Assembly: GCA_036785325.1 (NCBI GenBank)
Contig: JAXIVH010000014.1
Span: 1,737,018 to 1,801,017 of the forward strand
From: Urophycis tenuis
Taxonomy: Eukaryota; Chordata; Actinopteri; Gadiformes; Phycidae
Length of the DNA stretch: 64,000 nt
Reading direction: 5' to 3'
In this document: positions 57,424-64,000 of the stretch, piece after piece
Layout: each line of letters opens with the position of its first letter
How positions within the stretch are numbered: the stretch's first letter is position 1
Position numbers and translations under genes: made by a program
Notes under the pieces: generated by a model
Databases searched by the model: none
What the model saw: only the letters and a program-made list of their open reading frames with translations
What the model was told of the DNA's origin: nothing

Positions 57424-58597
57424 GCTACAGTTGTTTTTGGATGGGACCTCTGACCTGAAAGTAGATTTTCGCCTGAGCAGACCAACTGCAATGAGGCTGA
57501 TTGCGCTCTTGCGTACCGAGGATCAACAGTGTTCTGGCTGGGGCCTTGAGCTAGAGGTCTTGCTATTCTGGCTTGCCAGTGCCACCTCTTACAGAGTGGT
57601 GTCACAGGTCTTTGCCATGCCACGCACTACCATTCATGACATCGTCCACAGAGTGTCAGGGAAAGTCCTTAGGCTCAAGGAACGTATCATCTCCTTCCCC
57701 CGTGCCATGGAGCTGGACACCATCGGTGATGGTTTTGCGCAGCTAGCACGTTCCCCAGCCTTTTCTAAGGTTGTGGGAAGTATTGATGGCTGCCAAGTTA
57801 GAATCAAACCTCCATCACAAAATCAGGCATGCTATTTGAACAGAAAACTTTTTTTTCAATACAGCTGCAGGCGGTGTGCAACCACAAGGGGCTTTTCCTG
57901 GACATTTGTGTTGGCTACCCAGGGTCAGTTCACGATGCCCGTGTATACAGGAACAGCCCCATTTTTGCTGACAAACTTTACCCCCCACAGGGTTACTTTA
58001 TCCTTGGGGACGGCGGGTACCCCTGTACGCCATCCTTGATCACACCATATCGGGAACCTGTGGTGAGGGCAGTTGACCGGCAGTTTAACCATCATCACGC
58101 CAAGGCCCGTTCTGTAATTGAGCGGGCCTTCGGGATCTTAAAAACCCGCTGGAGGACAATTTTTCTTAAAGCCCTGGAGGTGAAGCCCACGTTTGCGCCG
58201 GTGGTAATTGCATGTTGTGCGATTTTGCACAACATTGCAATGGAGCTGGATGACTTGCCCTTGGAGGAGGTGGTAATCATTAGGGATGACAATCAAGATC
58301 AGCCTCACCAACAGCAGCTGGATCCTAGTGGGGAGGAAGTGAGGAGGCAACTGGCAGCTGCTGTGGTTGGTCCAGTCCAGGCTGTGGCTCCAGAAGGCCA
58401 TGATTACGTCTAAATTAAAAATATATTTTTAACCCCAATGATTTTTAGTGTATGAAACATTGTTTTCAGAGTTTCTACTTTATGCAAATACAAGTCTACA
58501 GTAAAACATAAAAAATGATAATATCGAAAATGTGATTGAAGATACTTTATTAATTAATTAAATAAAAAATAAATAGTAGTAAAAAAAATTATAAAAA

Positions 58598-60551
58598 TTA
58601 TAATTTCTCCACCAGTCTCTCCAAGATACTGAGGAGCCTGCCCTCCCGCTCTTCGTCCCTTCTGGCCCGCTCCTCTGCTCTCTCCGATTCCCTTTCGAGG
58701 AAGTCAAGGACAGGGTCCACCTTCCTCTTCCCTGCCCTCTTCCTTGGGGGATCTGCGTTTGCCTGTGCTTCTTCCTGTCTTGGCTCAGGGGAAGCCACTG
58801 CAGACACCTGAAAGTGGTCTCCTCCTGACGATGTGATGAGGACTGGGGGGCTGATGGAGGGTTTGTCCCCCATCACCTCGTCCATCAAGCTGTACCACTT
58901 CCAGGTGCCTGCAGTGGTTTCCCCTGACTCAGTGCTTACTCCTGTGGGGGGCTTTTTTAGCTCCTGTAACATTCAATGTGGTCACAGTTAGGGAATTTAA
59001 TCTGCAACTTTGTGCCAAAATACATATCAAGACGACACAAGACAAATGGCCTATCTAACAGCAGTGTACAGTATGCAGCATGTCACTTGGGTTATCAAGT
59101 GGGCACCCTCATTCACCGATGTTTCGTTAAGATACTCTTAACAAACCTAGGCATGGTCTAGGTTGGTTAGCATGGGTGGCGCATAATGGAGGCTTGAAAG
59201 TAATGTTTCAGAGGTGACAAAAAGGCGAGGAATGGCATGGATAGCAGCAGTAAGGAGGTCCAAGGTTTTTCACGCTAAGTTTTCATTATATTTTCATGCC
59301 AGACCATAGACCAGAACACTAGCCTGATGCCAGCCCATGTAAACTGGCCAAACATGCCCATAATTCTCTGCATATTGATGACGTTACTGATCAGTTGGTC
59401 ACATGTCTTAGCGATCTCTATAAATACAGATACAGCAGACAGGTGATGGTGTTTCATTAGCACTACATTTTAAGATCACAAACACAAAATATTGAAACAA
59501 ACTACTTACTTTGTAGGTTTTTTTTTTAATTTTCCCATTTTTTTCCTGCCCTGGCAGGGGAGACCACTGCCTCCAGCCCCATCTCCTTCAGGATAACCCT
59601 TCAAGAACAATCATTTCACATGAATATCATTTGGTTAAAATTATTCCCTTTTTTTTGTGGTTTTAATTATGTATTTGATGTGTCTATTAACAACAACTTA
59701 CTCCCATCCATGCTGGGCAGCGTTTCTCCTCCCCGAGAAGAGCCTCTCCTTAGTCCTCCTCAAGTTGATGAGGCGAGTAACGTCCTCATCAGTCCCTGAG
59801 CAAAAATACATCTTATTGATCAGAAAAGTCATGTAATTCAAATACATTTAAATTTAGGCTAGGTTGTTATCGCCTTAACGGTTCTATATTTGTTCGCTTT
59901 GCTCTAAATTATCATTTGTTTCAGTGATTGAGCTACAAAACTATCAATCTCTGTAGCACTGGTGCATCGAAGAGCCCTGCTATGCCAGTAGGCCATGTTA
60001 CGCGTGTTTCACTGATCTCCTCGTCATCTAGCCTATCTAACGTCGTCTCAATAATCAAATTAGGCTACCTGACATCTGAGAAGCTAAGATAAAAGGTTTA
60101 CATCAGTTACATTGGCGTTGTGTGTGGCCTGAGGTCACGTGTGTTCTTTTCACGGTTAAGTTAACGTTAATACATGAAACTTGAAAGCCCATGGTTCCAA
60201 ATAGTTATTAAAATAGTAAGTTGGTGACGACGTTTAAATAGCCTACAACTAACGGTAGCTTGTAGGATGATAACGTTGTTGTGACATTACAATTACATGT
60301 AGGGTTAACAGAGTATTTTCAGCTAAGTTAACGTATCTTAACGCCAACGTCAAACCAGCTGAGGTAGTGTTAACATTCACATTAGCGTTAATTTGCCTTA
60401 ACGTAAATCCAATCGTAACGTTAATTAAAATAATATTGCGATGACTACATTCTGACTCAACTGGTTACACAGGAATTAGTTAATTGTTAACTTTGTATTA
60501 ACCATCAACAACAAAACATCACTTACATTTGTGCGTGATAGCGGTGTCCAT
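58598..60551 (-). pseudogene. Myb/SANT-like partner protein of Harb-C
   Basis: Exons on the minus strand: 60551-60527 (MDTAITHK), 59795-59702 (TDEDVTRLINLRRTKERLFS then GRRNAAQHGW), about 59599-59510 (VILKEMGLEAVVSP then GKKWEN) and 58963-58598 (ELKKPPTGVSTESGETTAGT to ILERLVEKL). Exon sizes and splice sites match the Harb-A and Harb-B copies. In exon 3, after KKWEN, the A run is out of phase by one base and gives TAA where the family reads LKKKYK, so this copy is probably broken. Exon 4 is fully open and ends in the charged helix. It is convergent with the transposase. Confidence 0.75.
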
Positions 60552-60832
60552 TTTCTCAGCTGGGCTGGCGATATCAAACTGTAGTCAGCTGGCACGCAGA
60601 CGGCTGTTGTCTTTTCGCAGGAATCGGGATGGTCCGCAATGCATTTTGGTCTAGGTCGATTCAGGTAGTGTACAGCTTCTGTACCCTACATTTAGGCATG
60701 TCACGTGACGAATTTGTAGGGAACGAAAGTAGTGAACGAACATTTCAGTTGAATTTCGAACACCACTACAAAATGGCTGATTCACTATATAGTGCACTAT
60801 ATAGTTAACGAGTGAACATTTCGAACACAGCC

Positions 60833-61170
60833 TATGTCTCTCTACCAAAGTGCTCTCTCTCTCCGTCTATCTCGTCATCAGACACAAATCAAATGTTTCT
60901 ATTTTGCATTAAGTAAACTAGGTTCATTAATGGTTTAATGATTTTGTTGATGCAGCGTGGTGTATTTGAAGACTGACTCATTGTTTTTTTGTTTTTTTTT
61001 ACATTTTAGACGCGTTCTTTCGCAATTAATTAATTAATCAATTCATAAGTGGCCAAACAAGTATATCAGATTTAAAAATTGACCTTCTTAGTGTGGTAAA
61101 ATAATGCTGTTGTAAGAAATATTGTGCATGTTTATATGTCACTACTAGCCCATTTGCTGAAGATAGGTGC
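60833..61170. other. No gene recognised
   Basis: A/T-rich flank of Harb-C. Confidence 0.35.
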
Positions 61171-61173
61171 ACA

Positions 61174-61995
61174 GCATGAAAATTAAATATGTCCAAGATG
61201 TGTTCATAATGCCTTTAAGCTAGTTTCTTATTGCAGATTCTCTTTGGACACGGTAAGACATTTGCAAAGCTCATTTTGGAGATTGATCATTACCGAGATT
61301 CCTGGATCATCATCTACCCATCACACACATCTTTCTCAACTCACCTCATCTCTACTCTATCCTTCCTGTTCACATATTAACATAACATATCTACATATTA
61401 ACATTATAAGATTACCGGTAGGTTACTTTATATTAGATTAAATTCGATTTGGGGTAAATAGGTATTTCAGGTTTGGTCAGGGTTAGATTAGATTTAATTA
61501 GGGTTAGGGTTCTGTTCGGGAGTTGTCTTCAACAGAATGATGAGGAAAAGCGTGTGCAGGCCACGAAGCAGCGGTGGCCTTGAAAATTAAATATGTCCAA
61601 GATGTATTCTAATGCCTTTTAGCTTGTTTCTTATTGCAGATTCTCTTTGGACACAGTAAGACATTTGCAAAACTCATTTTGGAGATTGATCATCGTCGTC
61701 ACCGAGATTCCTGGATCATCATCTACCCATCACACACATCTTTCTCAACGCACCTCATCTCTACTCTATCCTTCCTGTTCACATATTAACATAACAACAT
61801 AACATATCTACATATTAACATTATAAGATTACCGGTAGGTTACTTTAGATTAAATTCGATTTGGGGTAAGTAGGTATTTCAGGTTGGGTCAGGGTTAGAT
61901 TAGATTTAATAAGGGTTAGGGTTCTGTTCGGGAGTTGTCTTCAGCAGGATGCCAAGGAAAAGCGTGTGCAGGCCACGAAGCAACGGTGGAGGAAG
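61174..61995 (+). repeat. Tandem duplication of an about 405-bp unit
   Basis: Unit 1 (about 61174-61575) and unit 2 (about 61580-61995) are highly similar, both running from GAAAATTAAATATGTCCAAG to CACGAAGCAACGGTGG-like ends. Each contains AGATTAGATTTAAT then AGGGTTAGGGTT. Differences are small indels such as an extra AACATAACAT in unit 2. Confidence 0.9.
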
Positions 61996-61999
61996 ATCC

Positions 62000-62640
62000 A
62001 CCAGGAGCAGGAGTCCCCCCCAGCCACCGGGTCCAGGACCATTGAGACCCAACCCCCCTGCTCCCGATCTCCAGTTAGTGTATGTTCCCATTACAACTGA
62101 CACACACAGAAACTTGTTTTGAACAACAAACTGACTCACTGGATATGTATGACCATTAAGAATGACAGTAGCTAAGTTCATTAAAAAACTAGGACAGATA
62201 ATCAAGACTCAATTGGCATCAATTATCATTGCTACAGTTTCTGTTATTGCTGCTTGTTGTGTTATACAAATAAAATTGAATTTGTCCTTTTTTTTTTGTT
62301 GTAAAGTCTCAGCCAGTGTCCCCGCTGAGACCACCCTGGCCCAAGGAAAGGCACCCCTCGGGCACCCGACCTCCTTTTAACTATGTACGTTACTTTCTGC
62401 TCTGTATGCTATTTTTTTAACTGAGTTGTGTCTACATTATCCATTATCCACACTGTCTAGAGTGTAATGATTTTTGTCATCTGTAAACAGCTCTTTGGAT
62501 CCCCCCCAACCAGATTGTCCTTGAGTTCGGGTGATGCAGCAACCTCCTGCTGTTCACCGGCTGCAAAGTTAAATTTCACTCCACCTGAAAAAGTGTATTG
62601 TTTCATTAAAGCCTTTAGTTTCACTGAATGTGTTGTAATC
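62000..62640. other. Unassigned sequence; weak exon-like block
   Basis: 62000-62080 continues the repeat unit with a Pro/Ser-rich open stretch, and 62308-62380 has another. No family is recognised. Confidence 0.3.
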
Positions 62641-62985
62641 AAGCAGCAACATTCCATGCTGGAAAATGAAGCCCATGCGGAAGTGCAAAAACGTACAGTT
62701 CCTCGACTGGCCGCTTGAGGCTGGCTGCAGAAAGGAGTCAACTCCCATAGAGACCCATGTTAAAAAGTCCAACTTTACAGCCAAAATAAACATGTTTACA
62801 GCCTGGTTCAAAAAACGGTTTTGGTGTCTTTCAGTAGTGTTCAAATCCATGACAACTGTGAGGGGGTGAATTTTTTTAGAATTTATTATTTTAATGCACA
62901 GAGAAGGATTTATTTTATGAATAATTAAGGGTGTGGTCAACTTGATTGGCAGCTGTCATCTGTCATCACGGCATGACCTTCACGG
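62640..62985. repeat. Interspersed fish repeat upstream of a THAP exon
   Basis: The run containing GAGTCAACTCCCATAGAGAC and CCAACTTTACAGCC then AAATAAACATGTTTACAGCC looks like a dispersed DNA-transposon family of fish, possibly Kolobok or a P relative. No terminal repeat was fixed within the window. Confidence 0.4.
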
Positions 62986-63089
62986 ATTCGAGGCTTTGAT
63001 TTTTTTTTCGACGACTGAGCTGTCAGCGGATACCTCGCCACCATATCCTTTTAAAATATAATACTATATAATATAATACTGTGTCCAAT

Positions 63090-63157
63090 ATGTCTTGTGC
63101 GGCTGTTAATTGTACTAACAGACCATCCAAGAATAATGGTTCTTTACATTTTTTCCG
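63090..63157 (+). CDS. First exon of a THAP-domain protein (partial)
   Basis: The ATG at 63090 opens MSCAAVNCTNRPSKNNGSLHFFR and is followed by a perfect GTAAGT donor at 63158. M-x-C-A-x4-C with an aromatic LHFFR is the start of a THAP zinc finger: the first two cysteine ligands are visible, and the second C-x2-H pair should be in the next exon. That exon is not found in the remaining 840 bp. With the transposon-like sequence just upstream it is probably part of a THAP transposase (P or Kolobok type), but a host THAP gene is not excluded. Confidence 0.5.
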
Positions 63158-64000
63158 GTAAGTGACATTCCAGCGATATTAATGTCAGCAATATGAAAAT
63201 CATCGTTAGCGCCGTAGCCTTGAATTCCCTCAGATAAGTTAGCATGTTAGCCCTAACATCATATATGACACTAGTTAGCAGCATTCGGAGTGACCCCACC
63301 GCAAGATGATAATTTGATTGTACTGCCAATGTCATGGTAATTTGACTGCTAATATCAAATTTGTATTTGCCCATGTCTGGAGCGTTGCATTTAGGAAGAG
63401 TGACGCGGTTGTTAACGTTGTTGATTTAATTATTTTAGAAGTCCGGTAGCTAACGGTACAACCGGTACACCAGTAACGTTAGTAAAGCGACAGAAATTCC
63501 CGTCTGCCGTGTTCTTTATTTTCCTATTCAAGTCTCTAAGCAAGGCACAAATTAACCTAAGGTATCCTTTAGGGAAGCTGGTTCTGAAATAATTTACTTT
63601 GAGAAGTTGTGAGAAAAACGTTTTGAAGAAAAGTGTCTCATGAGTGAAGAAATAGAATGGTTATTTGGTAATATAAGAGGACGGTCTGTGTAAGCTTCTG
63701 TAATTCAGTCTCCGTCTGTATATAAAAACAACTGAGTGTCAATGAGCCAATCAACAATGTTTGAGTAGTGTTTAATGATGTCCATTGAATCCATTCTTCC
63801 TCAATGTTACACTTAGGACGTGGAATAGAAGACCCCCATCCTTTGGTGCATGTGTTAGGAAATATGGACTGTATAAATAAGGGAGAGAGATGCTGAAAAT
63901 CACCCTTGCTTAATTAGTCAGAATTAGGTGTAGGCTTAAGTGTAACACAGACTTGATCATTAGCTTAGAACAACAGAAATAGAAGTGTAGCCTACATCAA
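63158..64000. other. No gene recognised (possible intron)
   Basis: A/T-rich sequence after the THAP exon donor. No second THAP exon is seen before the window ends. Confidence 0.35.

Larger units (their letters stand above)
53838..58413 (+). pseudogene. Harbinger DDE transposase of Harb-C, split by a LINE
   Basis: Exon 1 (53838-53975) encodes MDPIQTLVFTILMKVLVLRQ and a basic RRLRILLAR segment, donor GTAAAT. Exon 2 starts at 54630 after TTTACAG and reads LEPARYCVRNEHIPQLQLF until the LINE at 54689; it resumes after 57438 with LDGTSDLKVDFRLSRP in the same frame. The catalytic motifs SIDGCQVRIK, ILGDGGYPC and VIERAFGILKTRWR are present. At 57850-57857 an eight-T run is one base short of the frame (RKLFF then SIQLQAVCNHK in the next frame). 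The C-terminus ends EGHDYV at 58413. Two lesions, one insertion and one homopolymer slip, inactivate an otherwise well-kept gene. Confidence 0.85.
53243..60832. mobile_element. Harb-C: complete PIF/Harbinger transposon, 7.6 kb
   Basis: The first 22 bases (starting GGCTGTGTTCGAAATG) are the exact reverse complement of the last 22 (ending CATTTCGAACACAGCC). TAT lies on both outer sides, a 3-bp target duplication. A plus-strand transposase and a minus-strand Myb-like gene are convergent, 184 bp apart. A 2.7-kb LINE has inserted into the transposase gene. Confidence 0.9.

Noticed and set aside
61490..61515. Telomere-like AGGGTTAGGGTT
   Set aside because: Only two units occur per duplicate, inside a larger repeated unit. 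This is not a telomeric array.

Overview
The window is animal nuclear DNA, most probably from a teleost fish. Its content is almost entirely transposable elements of types typical of fish genomes: PIF/Harbinger, hAT, P (THAP9-like), CACTA/EnSpm, Tc1, another IS630-like DDE element, L1-like and L2-like LINEs, solo LTRs and many MITEs. Intron-split genes with GT-AG sites, simple repeats and A/T-rich spacers also point to a eukaryote. I cannot name the species. I see no confident single-copy host gene, no rRNA, no tRNA and no CRISPR array. Nearly every coding frame belongs to a mobile element or to a decayed repeat-like gene.

Layout. 1-7190: an interspersed repeat (here 'W') is split by a MADF-domain Harbinger remnant, which is itself split by a nearly complete Harbinger ('Harb-A', 2852-6751). 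7190-9560: further Harbinger pieces, including a transposase C-terminus next to its Myb-like partner ('Harb-D'), apparently inside the edge of a CACTA element. 9900-12720: decayed CACTA transposase. 13150-14275: L2-type LINE end. 14600-19650: scattered weak exons, one resembling the AP-2 DNA-binding region, plus a solo LTR. 20150-22090: retroposon with target-site duplication (TSD), Tc1 fragment, and one end of an IS630-like element. 22092-40402: a P-element insertion whose outer ends carry an 8-bp TSD but lie 18.3 kb apart. Between them are a decayed BEN-domain gene, several hATs, a 5' portion of another Harbinger ('Harb-B'), and then the P element proper with a second copy of its left end.

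40411-49150: the rest of the IS630-like element, an inverted copy of a hAT, a second decayed BEN-domain gene carrying a solo LTR, a second CACTA copy and an uninterrupted W copy. 49770-53120: decayed multi-exon gene with an integrase-like core. 53243-60832: a complete Harbinger ('Harb-C') with matching terminal inverted repeats (TIRs), whose transposase is split by an L1-like LINE. 60833-64000: a tandem duplication and a THAP-domain first exon at the right edge.

The Harbingers share one design: a four-exon Myb/SANT-like DNA-binding protein and a DDE transposase in convergent, tail-to-tail orientation (A, B, C; also D in outline). In this family the Myb-like partner is known to help the transposase reach the nucleus and bind the element ends. 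The strongest new information is the nesting order. Several insertions can be proven from the sequence alone because removing the inserted element and one TSD copy restores an open frame or matches an empty copy elsewhere in the window.
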